From NCBI GenBank assembly GCA_021323695.1, contig JAJPKN010000055.1, positions 1-64,000 on the forward strand: DNA of 64,000 bases, read 5' to 3'. Origin of the DNA: Actinomycetota bacterium (GTDB lineage Bacteria > Actinomycetota > Acidimicrobiia > Acidimicrobiales > Palsa-688). The position numbers and the translations under genes were made by a program. A model generated the notes under the pieces. The model was not told the DNA's origin. It did no database searches and saw only the letters and a list, made by a program, of their open reading frames with translations. Of the stretch, positions 55,708 to 63,755 are shown piece after piece (position 1 is the stretch's first letter; every line of letters begins with the position of its first letter).

Positions 55708-58070
55708 GCGGCGTGGCCGGGTGCCCCGCAGGCCGCCTCGTAGGACCTGAGCACGTCCCGGACGGCTTCGACCACCAGGTCCTTGGGCACCGGCGCCAGC
55801 GTCCCGGCCGCCACCCGGGGGTACAGGGTGGGGAGGTACTGGCTGACCAGGGGGGCGGGCACCCCCTGGGAAAGCTGGGCGAAAAGCCGCCCCACGGCTT
55901 CCTCGGCCGCCGGCAACGACCAGTAGTAACGGATGCGGTCGCTGTAGCTGAAGTGGCGGAGGACCCGCTGCTCGTCCGGGCTGCCTGGGTAGTAGGCCAG
56001 CCAATGCCCGGGCTGGGCGGTCATGACCGCCTCCATCGTCCGGGCCAGCCCGTGCTCGGCCCAACTGGGGGACAGGGCCGCGGCGATGCTGTCCAGCCCG
56101 TAGAGCGCCTCCCTCAGGGCGAAGGTGAGGCCGGGCCCCACCTTCAATATGGCGAAGCCGTCGCTCACTAGACGGGCCAGGCTCCAGGGCGGCTGGTAGT
56201 CGGTCGAATGGGCCTCGAACACCAGCCCGGGGAGCCCCTCCAAGGCGCCGACCAGCTCACGCGCCCTTTCGGGTTGGTAGACGACCACGTTGCGGTGGTC
56301 GAACTCCACCCCGGGCTGGGCCACCAAGGCGAGCAGGCGCCCGGTCGCGTCCTCGATGCCCGCGGCCTCGAAAGCCTTCCTGTGGGCTTCGAAACTGGCT
56401 CGGGCGGCCTCCGGAGTGGTCACCGCCAGCTGGGTGATCTCGTGGCGCGCCCCACCCGGGGCCGGGACTTCGGTGCCGATGACGTACCAGGGCCCGCAAG
56501 CCGGCCCGGGCCGCCCGCCAGGGTCGGGCGCCGCCTGCCCGCCTCCCTGTCCAGTACCGGCCTGTCCAGTACCGGCCACCGCCCGGGCGCTGCTGGCGGC
56601 CGCCTCTGCCACCGTGCCCAGGCGGGCGGCCCGCTCGGCGGTGAGCTCGTCCGGCAGCTGTTGGGGTTCTCCCCGGCAGCCCATGCTCGCGTCCAGGTGG
56701 ATCTTCTGGTAGCCGGCACTGGCATAGGCCGCCACCATCTTGCCCGCTTCCGCCAGGGCCTCTTCAGCCGGCAGGTCCCGCCACGGTGAAGGCCCCAGGT
56801 GGTCACCCCCGAGGAGCACCCGCGACCGGGGCAGCCCGGCGGCGGCCGCGATCTCGTGGACCAGGTCCCGGAAGCGGGCCGGGGTCATCCCCGTGTAGCC
56901 GCCCAGGTGGTTGACCTGGTTGCAGGTCGCCTCCACCAGCATCACCCCGCCGCTGTCGGCCGCCTGGCGGGCGGCGGCTTCGAGCACCAGGGGGTGGCCC
57001 GAGCACACCGAGGTGATCCCGGTACCGGCCCAACCCTCCCCGCTGCAGCCGGCTACGAAGGCGTCCAAGCGGCGCCCGGCCGCCCGGCTCGCCCCGGTGG
57101 CTTTCGGTGCCCGGGCGCCGGTGGCCGAGCGCAGCTCGTCCAGTTGGGCGAAGGTCGAGGTGCCCTCCATCGGCCCCCGGACCGTGACGGCCCGGGCGCC
57201 CGCGGCATTGGCGTACGCCAGGGACTCCTCGGCGTCGCGCCCCTGCAACCGGCAGGTGACGAACGTGGCGGCGAAACAGTCACCGGCACCCGTGGGGTCC
57301 ACCTCGGCGACCGGGTAGCCAGGCAGCTCCAGGCGGCCATCGGGCCCGTAGTAGGCGGCCCCCCGGGCCCCTTGCTTCACCACCACTGCGGAGACCCCCA
57401 TGGCCATGACCTCGGCCACCGCCCCGGCGGGGTCGTCTGCCTCGGTCAGCAAGGTGAGCTCGGGGCCGCTCGGGAAGAAAAAGTCGCAGCGGGCGAGGAT
57501 GTCCTTGAAGGCAGCCAGGGTCTCGGGCGCCTCGTTGCCCCGCACGTTGGGGTCGAACGACACGGACCCTCCGGCCCCCTTGACCATGGCCACCGCCTGC
57601 AGGGCCACCTGGGTGATCTCGGGCGAGAACAGCGAGGGCCCGGAGACATGGAGGTGCCGGCAGCGTTCGAGCAAGCGGGTGGCTTGGTCGTCGAGCCTGA
57701 GCCGGCGCGAGGCGCTGGCTTTGATGTTGAAGATGAAGTCGCGTTCCCCGCTTGGCCGGTAACGGACAAAGGCGGTGCCGGTGACCTCGTCCGGCAGGGC
57801 CCTGATGCCCTCGGTCGACACCCCGTCCGCAGCCAGCCGGTCGATGTTGAGCCAGCCGAAGTCGTCGTCGCCCACGCAGGCGACGATGGCGCAGGGCTGG
57901 CCCAGCTTGGCCACCTGGTCTATGAATATGGCGGGAGCGCCGCTGGGGAACGGGCCTGTGAGCTCGATCGGCTGGCGGAACCCGTGGCCTTGTTCGACCG
58001 CCATGATCTCGACCAGGATCTCCCCCAAGGTGGCGACCATGGGCTGGGAGCCGGGGGGCTGAGGAGGCAC
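55701..58070 (-). CDS. PfkB sugar kinase fused to GatZ/KbaZ-type domain
   Basis: Two-domain sugar-phosphate enzyme, 789 residues. Residues 1 to about 320 are a PfkB kinase (ATLGEILVEIMAVEQG, catalytic Asp in VDPTGAGDCFAATFV near 263). After a linker, residues from about 345 to 789 match the D-tagatose-bisphosphate aldolase GatZ/KbaZ family (GTGITSVCSGHPLVLEAAAR, LLGGDHLGPSPWRDLPAEEA, KIHLDASMGCRGEP, YVIGTEVPAPGGA, FEAHSTDYQPP). Members of this family have been described as non-catalytic aldolase subunits and, in one pathway, as tagatose-6-phosphate 4-epimerases. A kinase-epimerase chain from tagatose to fructose 6-phosphate is a reasonable inference. GTG 58070 is preceded by AAGGAGG at 6 bases. 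Confidence 0.85.
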   Translation of the reverse strand: MPPQPPGSQPMVATLGEILVEIMAVEQGHGFRQPIELTGPFPSGAPAIFIDQVAKLGQPCAIVACVGDDDFGWLNIDRLAADGVSTEGIRALPDEVTGTAFVRYRPSGERDFIFNIKASASRRLRLDDQATRLLERCRHLHVSGPSLFSPEITQVALQAVAMVKGAGGSVSFDPNVRGNEAPETLAAFKDILARCDFFFPSGPELTLLTEADDPAGAVAEVMAMGVSAVVVKQGARGAAYYGPDGRLELPGYPVAEVDPTGAGDCFAATFVTCRLQGRDAEESLAYANAAGARAVTVRGPMEGTSTFAQLDELRSATGARAPKATGASRAAGRRLDAFVAGCSGEGWAGTGITSVCSGHPLVLEAAARQAADSGGVMLVEATCNQVNHLGGYTGMTPARFRDLVHEIAAAAGLPRSRVLLGGDHLGPSPWRDLPAEEALAEAGKMVAAYASAGYQKIHLDASMGCRGEPQQLPDELTAERAARLGTVAEAAASSARAVAGTGQAGTGQGGGQAAPDPGGRPGPACGPWYVIGTEVPAPGGARHEITQLAVTTPEAARASFEAHRKAFEAAGIEDATGRLLALVAQPGVEFDHRNVVVYQPERARELVGALEGLPGLVFEAHSTDYQPPWSLARLVSDGFAILKVGPGLTFALREALYGLDSIAAALSPSWAEHGLARTMEAVMTAQPGHWLAYYPGSPDEQRVLRHFSYSDRIRYYWSLPAAEEAVGRLFAQLSQGVPAPLVSQYLPTLYPRVAAGTLAPVPKDLVVEAVRDVLRSYEAACGAPGHAAQ
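56546..56575. repeat. 15-bp tandem duplication in the GatZ-like domain
   Basis: Two identical copies of CCTGTCCAGTACCGG encode a doubled AGTGQ pentapeptide in a Gly/Gln-rich loop of the fusion protein. Confidence 0.8.
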
Positions 58071-58116
58071 AGGGATCCTCCTTACCAAAAGAAGGCCCTC
58101 GCCACCAAAATCTCGG

Positions 58117-58809
58117 TCACCAAAACAGGTCCAGCCGGTGCGGGCGCACCACCTCCGCCCTCACCGACGACTCCCGGAACCAGGCCTTGTCCAGGCCGCG
58201 TACCACCACCGCGGGGACAGCGGTGGCCTTGCCCTTCGCCAGCTCCGCGGCGGCGGCGATCTCGTCCACAGTGCAGACCTCGGTGGCTGCCAGCGGCCGC
58301 CCCAGGGCGTCTTGGGTGCCCCGGAGGTCGACCACGGCGGCGATACCGGCGCAGCCTATGGCCACGTCGGTCAGGCCCGCCCGCCAGGGCCGCCCGAAGG
58401 TGTCCGAGATGACCACGCCCAGCACGAGCCCGGTGCGGGCGTGCAGGGCGTCGCGGATGTGGCGGGCGCTGCGGTCCGGGTCGACGGGGAGGAGGGCGGC
58501 CTGCCCGCGAGCGACGTTGGACAGGTCAACCCCGGCATTGGCGCAGACGAAGCCGTGGTGGGTCTCCGAGATGACGAGGCTGCCGCGTTCTCTCAGCACG
58601 CGCCTGCTCTCGGACCAGATGAGCCGGCGCCGGGCAGCGGCGTCGCCCTCGTCCAGGGCGACCAGCCGGCCCTCGGCCTTCGACACGGCCTTTTGGGTGA
58701 CCACGACGACGTCGTGGTCCTCCAGCTGGACGGCCCTGAGGACGAGGTCGGCCAGTTCGTCCCCGGGCCGCACCTCGGGCAGGCCCTCAACCGGCAGGAG
58801 GGCGATCAC
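58117..58809 (-). CDS. cofE: Coenzyme F420-0:L-glutamate ligase
   Basis: Adds glutamate to F420-0 in coenzyme F420 synthesis; the 230-residue protein matches CofE and the N-terminal half of mycobacterial FbiB. Motifs: LPEVRPGDELADLVLRAV, VVVVTQKAVSKAEGRLV near 38, ETHHGFVCANAGVDLSNV near 83, VVISDTFGRPWRAGLTDVAIG near 132 and DEIAAAAELAKGKA near 180. The FbiB nitroreductase domain is not fused here. It follows cofD by 19 bases in one operon and precedes the kinase-GatZ gene. Confidence 0.93.
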   Translation of the reverse strand: MIALLPVEGLPEVRPGDELADLVLRAVQLEDHDVVVVTQKAVSKAEGRLVALDEGDAAARRRLIWSESRRVLRERGSLVISETHHGFVCANAGVDLSNVARGQAALLPVDPDRSARHIRDALHARTGLVLGVVISDTFGRPWRAGLTDVAIGCAGIAAVVDLRGTQDALGRPLAATEVCTVDEIAAAAELAKGKATAVPAVVVRGLDKAWFRESSVRAEVVRPHRLDLFW

Positions 58810-58828
58810 GGCCGGCCCGGCCCCGTGG

Positions 58829-59854
58829 TCACCGGGCGAAGGCCTCCGGGGAGGGGCCGAGCACCGCGGCCAGGGTGCTGCGGGCCAGGGCGGCCGCCTC
58901 GGCTGGCCCCGACATGACCGAGGGGGCCACCACGCAGCGCATGCCGTGGGCCTCGATGCTGGGTGCCAGGGCGGCGTCAGCCTCGTCGACCACCAAGGTG
59001 GCGGCCAGCGGTGCCCACAACCTGGCCACTCCGGCAGCTGAGGGCTCGAGGCCGGCCTCGGCCAGCATCCGGTCGGCGGGCCCCTTCAGCGCCTTGCCGG
59101 CAACGATGGGGGACACGGCTACGTTGCGTTCCCTCCGGCGGGTTACGGCCTCGGCAACGCCGGGTACGGCCAGCACCGGCCCGATCGAAACGAGGGGGTT
59201 CGAAGGGCATATGACCAGCACGTCGGCTCCCTCGATGGCCTCGGTCACCCCGGGGGCGGGCAGGGCCACCTCGGCGCCGGCGAAGCGCACCTCTCGCACC
59301 GGCACCTGGTGGCGCAGGCCGACGAAGTACTCCTGGAAGCCGACCTCCTGGACGTCTCCCCCCGGCAGCTCGACGGTCACCCGGGTCTCGACCGGCTGGT
59401 CGGTCATGGGCAGCAGCCGGGCCTCCACTCCCCAGCGCCGGGCCACCTCCGCCGTGACCTGGGAGAGGGGAGCCCCTTGGGCCAGCCGCCCGGTGCGGTA
59501 CAAGTGGGTGGCCAGGTCCTTGTCACCCAGTGCGAACCAGGTGAGGCCCCGGCTGAGCAGCGGGTGGGAGGGCGGCAGGACTTCGAAGTGGCGCAGGGCG
59601 TCCATGACGGCCCAGGTCTCGCCGGCCAGGCCCCAGCCCGTCTCCGGGTTGGACGCCCCCGCCAGCGTGTAGGTGACCGTGTCGATGTCAGGGCTTATGT
59701 GGAGCCCGTGGAGCACGATGTCATCGGCGGTGTTGATGACCGCGCTCAGGGACGCCTGGCCCACGACCGAGGCCAGGCCGCGCAGCATCCGGGCCGCCCC
59801 CACCCCGCCGGCCAAGGCGCTGACCTTGAGGGCGCCGGCCCTCAGCCCGCTCAT
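58829..59854 (-). CDS. cofD: 2-phospho-L-lactate (or phosphoenolpyruvate) transferase
   Basis: Joins the phospholactyl or phosphoenolpyruvyl group to Fo, making (dehydro-)F420-0; CofD/FbiA family, 341 residues. It shows SALAGGVGAARMLRGLASV near 12, VINTADDIVLHGLHISPDIDT near 39 with metal Asp pairs, TWFALGDKDLATHLYRTGRL near 105, GFQEYFVGLRHQVPV, VICPSNPLVSIGPVLAVP near 215 and VSPIVAGKALKGPADRML. First gene of the cofD-cofE pair, 10 bases after the rmlC stop in the same direction. Confidence 0.93.
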   Translation of the reverse strand: MSGLRAGALKVSALAGGVGAARMLRGLASVVGQASLSAVINTADDIVLHGLHISPDIDTVTYTLAGASNPETGWGLAGETWAVMDALRHFEVLPPSHPLLSRGLTWFALGDKDLATHLYRTGRLAQGAPLSQVTAEVARRWGVEARLLPMTDQPVETRVTVELPGGDVQEVGFQEYFVGLRHQVPVREVRFAGAEVALPAPGVTEAIEGADVLVICPSNPLVSIGPVLAVPGVAEAVTRRRERNVAVSPIVAGKALKGPADRMLAEAGLEPSAAGVARLWAPLAATLVVDEADAALAPSIEAHGMRCVVAPSVMSGPAEAAALARSTLAAVLGPSPEAFAR

Positions 59855-59864
59855 GGCCGGCCGG

Positions 59865-60416
59865 TCACCGCCGGAGCCCGGCGTGGGGCCTCAGCTCCGG
59901 CTTCAGCTCGGCCCGGCGAGGGTTGGCCTGGTCGCGGGCGGAGAGCACCGGGGCGCTGAGCCCCCAGTCGGCGGCCACCTCGGGGTCGTCCCAGGCCACT
60001 CCCAGCTCGTCGGAGGGGTTGTAGTAACTGTCGACCATGTAGGAGATGGTCAGGTCGGTGAGGGAGGCAAAGCCGTGGGCCACCCCCGGGGGGATGAACA
60101 CCCCCAGGGCGTTGTCTGCGTCCACGTCCAGGCACAATGTCGCCCCGTCGGTGGGCGAGCCCACCCGCAGGTCGTGCAGCACCACCCGGGCCCGGCCCCG
60201 GGGGACGGTCCAGTAGTCGGCCTGGTGCAGGTGGTAGTGGAGCCCCACCACCGCGCCGGCCTGGCGCTCGGCCCGGTTGGCCTGGACCATCTCACGGCCC
60301 AGGGGGAACCAGCTGCGCCGGTAGGTCTCGATGAACACGCCCCTTTCGTCGCCGTGGCGGTCGGGCGTGACTATGTACACGTCGCGGATGCGGTCAGGCT
60401 CTTCGATGCGGGGCAC
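59865..60416 (-). CDS. rmlC: dTDP-4-dehydrorhamnose 3,5-epimerase
   Basis: Cupin-fold epimerase, third step of dTDP-L-rhamnose synthesis, 183 residues. DRHGDERGVFIETYRRSWF near 18, VVGLHYHLHQADYWTVPRGR near 55 with the catalytic His, and FIPPGVAHGFASLTDLTISYMVDSYYNP near 106 with the Tyr acid are present. GTG 60416 begins at PRIEEPDRIRDVY; upstream frame is Arg-rich and unlikely coding. It is separated from rmlABD by the thi, kinase-GatZ and F420 genes and reads the opposite way. Confidence 0.9.
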   Translation of the reverse strand: MPRIEEPDRIRDVYIVTPDRHGDERGVFIETYRRSWFPLGREMVQANRAERQAGAVVGLHYHLHQADYWTVPRGRARVVLHDLRVGSPTDGATLCLDVDADNALGVFIPPGVAHGFASLTDLTISYMVDSYYNPSDELGVAWDDPEVAADWGLSAPVLSARDQANPRRAELKPELRPHAGLRR

Positions 60417-60500
60417 GGGCCGAGCGTAGCGGCGCTCCGGGGCGTCCCGGCGACGACCGCCCGGCCACCGGCTCCTCAAGGGTGCCCGGCGACCCGGTCC

Positions 60501-61673
60501 TCAAGGGCGCCCGGCGGCCGTCCCCCGGCCCGCCGCCGTCCCCCGGGACGCCTGGGCCTCGGCCAGGACCTGCCCGAAGATCTCCGGGTAGGGGGGAGGC
60601 GGGCCCCGGCGCAGCACCGGGCGCTCACGGCGGGACTGGGTGCTGGTGGTGGCCGGCAGCAGCTGGAGCACGGCTTGGGCCAGGGCGGGGGCGTCGTTGG
60701 GAGGTACCAACCGGCCGGCGCTTGTGGGCAGGCCGGCCAGGATCTCGCAGGGGCCCCCGGCATCGGTGCTGACCACCGGTACCCCGCAGGCCAGGGCCTC
60801 CACCAGGGCCAACCCGAACGGCTCGGGTGTGGTCGAGGGGTACACCAGGCAGTCGAGGTCGGCCACCAGGTCGGCTGCCTCCGGGCCGGGGAGCGGGCCC
60901 AGCCAGGTCACGCCCAGCGCACTCGCTCGCCCGGCCAGGGACGCGAAGTACTCCTCCTTGCCCGCCACCGGGCCACCGGCGACCACCACCTGGGTGGTGC
61001 CCAGAGCCGGGACGGCGTCCAGCAAGACGTCAACTCCTTTCCAGGTGTCGACCCGCCCCACGTAGCCAGCGACCAGGGCGTCGTCGGCCAACCCGTAGCG
61101 GGGGCGGGCACGGCCCGCCCGCCCGGGGAAGAAGGTGGCCGGGTCTGCCTCCTCGGTCACCACCTGGACATTGGCCCGGGCCAGCTGGGCGGCCACGGCC
61201 TTGGAGACAGCCAGCACCCGGGTGGCGAAATGGCGAGCGAGGAGCTGCTCGACCCGCAGGGCGAGCCGGGACTGGGCCACCATCTCCCGGGCGTGCCACA
61301 CATGGGGCCGCCCGGCCAGGAGGGCGGCGGCCCACCCGTACCAGCAATGCAGCGAGTTGGAGTGCACCACGTCGGCGCCCACTCGGCGGGCGAGCCGCCA
61401 CAGGCGCACGACGGAGATGGGCCAGTTGAGCAGGTAGGCGGCCCAGTCCCGGGGGCGGTGGCTCGTGCTCAGCCGCCTCATGGCGACCACATGGAGCTGG
61501 GCGCCGGCGGCAGCCAGCTCGTCCGCCATGGGCGAGGGCTGGGGGAGGGCGACGTGGCACCGCCAGCCGACGGCCGACAGCTGGCCGACCAGCCTCAGCA
61601 ACGCCTGGTCGGAGCCACCCCGTTCGGCCACCGGCTGGACTGTAAGGATGGTCCCCGTGCGTGTCGCGGTCAA
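60501..61673 (-). CDS. Glycosyltransferase family 4 protein
   Basis: Retaining GT-B glycosyltransferase for a surface glycan, 390 residues. It has an N-terminal ILTVQPVAERGGSDQALLRL, ADVVHSNSLHCWYGWAAALL near 118, VAGYVGRVDTWKGVDVLLDA near 215 (donor domain start) and the GT4 signature EPFGLALVEALACGVPVVST with DAGGP near 295. The C-terminus carries a doubled GTAAGR unit. TTG 61673 is the most likely start because AGGAG lies 10 bases upstream and it keeps the first beta strand. This start overlaps that of the divergent GT4 gene. GTG 61631 is the alternative. Confidence 0.85.
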   Translation of the reverse strand: MTATRTGTILTVQPVAERGGSDQALLRLVGQLSAVGWRCHVALPQPSPMADELAAAGAQLHVVAMRRLSTSHRPRDWAAYLLNWPISVVRLWRLARRVGADVVHSNSLHCWYGWAAALLAGRPHVWHAREMVAQSRLALRVEQLLARHFATRVLAVSKAVAAQLARANVQVVTEEADPATFFPGRAGRARPRYGLADDALVAGYVGRVDTWKGVDVLLDAVPALGTTQVVVAGGPVAGKEEYFASLAGRASALGVTWLGPLPGPEAADLVADLDCLVYPSTTPEPFGLALVEALACGVPVVSTDAGGPCEILAGLPTSAGRLVPPNDAPALAQAVLQLLPATTSTQSRRERPVLRRGPPPPYPEIFGQVLAEAQASRGTAAGRGTAAGRP

Positions 61674-62784
61674 CGTCGAGCAGCTCCTGTCGCCCTCGCC
61701 GGGCGGTATCGGTCGGTACACGGCGAGGCTTGTGAGCATATTGGCCGACCTGGGGGCCGATGTGCACCCCGTGGCCGCCCTGCACCGCCGCTCCCAGGTC
61801 GCCGCCGCCTGGGCGGAGGCCGGCCTGCAGGGCAAGGCCCCCACCCCTCGCACCCTGGCCTTGCCCCGGCCGCTGCTCTACGATGCCTGGCACCTGGTGG
61901 GCTGGCCGAGCATCTCGGGAGGCGTGGACATCGTCCATGCCCCCTCGCTGGCTGTGCCGCCCCGAGGAGGCAAGCCGCTGGTGGTGAGCGTGCACGACGC
62001 CGGCCCGGTGCTGTTCCCGCAGGCCTTCAGCGCCCGGGGCCGGTGGTTCCACGCCCAGGGCCTGCGGGCGGCGGCCCGGCGGGCCGACCTGGTCATCACC
62101 GGCAGCCAGGCGGCGGCAGCCGAGCTGGCCGAGCACACCCAGCTCGGGACCAGCCGCCTCCGGGTCGTCCCTTATGGCGTCGACCTGGCTCCTGCCGACC
62201 CGAGCGCACTGGGCCGCTTCGGGCTGGCCGGTGCCCCCTACGTGCTGTGGGTGGGCAGCCTGGAGCCTCGCAAGGCAGTGGGCACCTTGGTCGCGGCCAT
62301 GGCCAGGCTGCTCAGGGGGGGCGCCGCCCCCGCCGGCACCCGCCTCGTCCTGGCCGGCTACGCCGGCTGGCAGAACGCCTCCCTGCTGGGGGCCGAGGAC
62401 CTGGCCCAGCTGGGCCCCGCCCTCCTGCGGCTGGGGCAGCTGAAGGCAGCCGAGCTGTCCGCCCTTTACGCCGGGGCGACGGTGTTCGCCTTCCCCAGCC
62501 GCCACGAGGGCTTCGGCCTGCCCGTGCTCGAAGCCATGGCCGCGGGTGCGCCGGTCGTGGCCTCGGACATACCGGCCCTGCGCGAGGTGAGCGGGGGAGC
62601 GGCCTTCTTGGTCCCCCCGGGGGACGTGGGCGCCTGGGCGGGTGCCCTCGCCGAGCTGCTCAGCCACCCCGAGCAACGGGGACGCCTGGCCGAAAAGGGC
62701 CGGAGCCGGGCGGCTCAGTTCTCGTGGGAGGCCATGGGCGCCGCGACCCTGGCGGTCTACCGGGAGGCACTGGGCGGCAGCTGA
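61657..62784 (+). CDS. Glycosyltransferase family 4 protein
   Basis: Second GT-B enzyme, 375 residues, of the mannosyl/rhamnosyl transferase type: VAVNVEQLLSPSPGGIGRYT, DIVHAPSLAVP near 85, LVVSVHDAGPVLFPQAFS near 105, DLVITGSQAAAAEL, YVLWVGSLEPRKAVGTLVAA near 195 and ATVFAFPSRHEGFGLPVLEA near 275 with ASDIPALREVSGG. GTG 61657 is chosen because VRVAVN is the usual N-terminus; ATG 61648 adds three residues. Followed 36 bases later by the Rmd-like gene in the same direction. Confidence 0.87.
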   Translation: MRVAVNVEQLLSPSPGGIGRYTARLVSILADLGADVHPVAALHRRSQVAAAWAEAGLQGKAPTPRTLALPRPLLYDAWHLVGWPSISGGVDIVHAPSLAVPPRGGKPLVVSVHDAGPVLFPQAFSARGRWFHAQGLRAAARRADLVITGSQAAAAELAEHTQLGTSRLRVVPYGVDLAPADPSALGRFGLAGAPYVLWVGSLEPRKAVGTLVAAMARLLRGGAAPAGTRLVLAGYAGWQNASLLGAEDLAQLGPALLRLGQLKAAELSALYAGATVFAFPSRHEGFGLPVLEAMAAGAPVVASDIPALREVSGGAAFLVPPGDVGAWAGALAELLSHPEQRGRLAEKGRSRAAQFSWEAMGAATLAVYREALGGS

Positions 62785-62820
62785 TGCGCCGGCCCCTTTC
62801 CCCCTAATAAGGTCGGCGAG

Positions 62821-63711
62821 GTGCGAGCCCTTGTCACAGGGAGCTCGGGCTTCGTCGGCCCGTGGTTGTGCCGGCACCTGCGCGAGCGCGGTGACGAAGT
62901 GGTCGAGCTGGGGGGCAAGGTCGATGTCCGGGACGCCGAGGGCGTACGGGAGGCCCTGGCCGGGGCCGAGCCCGACGCCGTCTACCACCTGGCGGCCATC
63001 TCCAGTGTGCGCCAGTCCTGGGACGACCCGCCGGGCACCTTCGCCGTCAATGCGCTGGGGACGCTCAATGTGTGCAACGCCGCCGCGTCCCTGCCCAAAC
63101 GCCCCCGGGTGCTCTTGGTGAGCTCGTCGGAGGTCTACGGCAACGTGGATCCCAGCGCCCTGCCGGTGCGCGAGGACCACCCCTACAGCCCGGTCACCCC
63201 GTACGCAGCCAGCAAGGCGGCGGCCGAACTGGTCGGCCTCCAGGCTTGGCTGGGCCGGGGCCTGGAGGTGGTGCGGGCCAGGCCCTTCAACCACACCGGA
63301 CCGGGCCAGAGCCAAGCCTTCGTCGTGCCTGCCCTGGCGGCCCAGGTGGCGGCGGCGGCCGCCGGGCGGGCCGGTCAGGTCCGGGTCGGCAACCTCGACG
63401 TCCGCCGGGACATGAGCGACGTGCGCGACGTGGTGCGTGCCTACCGGCTGGTCATGGAAAAAGGCGAGCCCGGGGAGGTCTACAACGTCTGCCAGGGCAA
63501 GTCGGTGCTCGTCCGAGAGATCCTGAGCCGGCTCATGAGCATCGCCGGGGTAGAGGTGCCGGTGGTCGTGGACCCCGAGCGCTTCCGCCCCGCTGAGCTC
63601 CCCGAGCAGGTGGGCGACCCGGGCCGGCTGGTCGAGCTTACGGGCTGGCGTCCGCGGGTGCCGCTTGACCAGACGCTGAGAGAGGTCTTGGCCGCATTGG
63701 CCCCGGCTTGA
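62821..63711 (+). CDS. rmd: GDP-6-deoxy-4-keto-mannose reductase-like (NAD-dependent epimerase/dehydratase)
   Basis: Short-chain dehydrogenase, 296 residues, resembling Rmd, which makes GDP-D-rhamnose. It shows ALVTGSSGFVGPWLCRHLRE, DAVYHLAAISSVRQSWDDP near 57, SSSEVYGNV near 100, the Tyr-Lys in SPVTPYAASKAAAELVGLQA near 125, ARPFNHTGPGQSQAFVVPAL near 158 and DMSDVRDVVRAYRLVM near 198; these later motifs are typical of GDP-mannose dehydratase/reductase relatives. The matching GDP-mannose 4,6-dehydratase is not in the window. GTG start 62821 with TAAGGT ending 7 bases upstream. Confidence 0.8.
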   Translation: MRALVTGSSGFVGPWLCRHLRERGDEVVELGGKVDVRDAEGVREALAGAEPDAVYHLAAISSVRQSWDDPPGTFAVNALGTLNVCNAAASLPKRPRVLLVSSSEVYGNVDPSALPVREDHPYSPVTPYAASKAAAELVGLQAWLGRGLEVVRARPFNHTGPGQSQAFVVPALAAQVAAAAAGRAGQVRVGNLDVRRDMSDVRDVVRAYRLVMEKGEPGEVYNVCQGKSVLVREILSRLMSIAGVEVPVVVDPERFRPAELPEQVGDPGRLVELTGWRPRVPLDQTLREVLAALAPA

Positions 63712-63755
63712 GCGGCGACGGGCCCAGGGGCCTGCGCTACGCTCGCAGTTCTGAG

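Noticed and set aside
59673-62807. A 1044-residue open frame on the plus strand
   Set aside because: It runs antisense through cofD, rmlC and the leftward GT4 gene, then out of frame through the rightward GT4. Composition is Gly/Pro/Arg-rich with no domains; it is a by-product of high GC.
61030-63315. A 761-residue open frame on the minus strand
   Set aside because: It is antisense to the rightward GT4 and Rmd-like genes and shows no recognisable domain.
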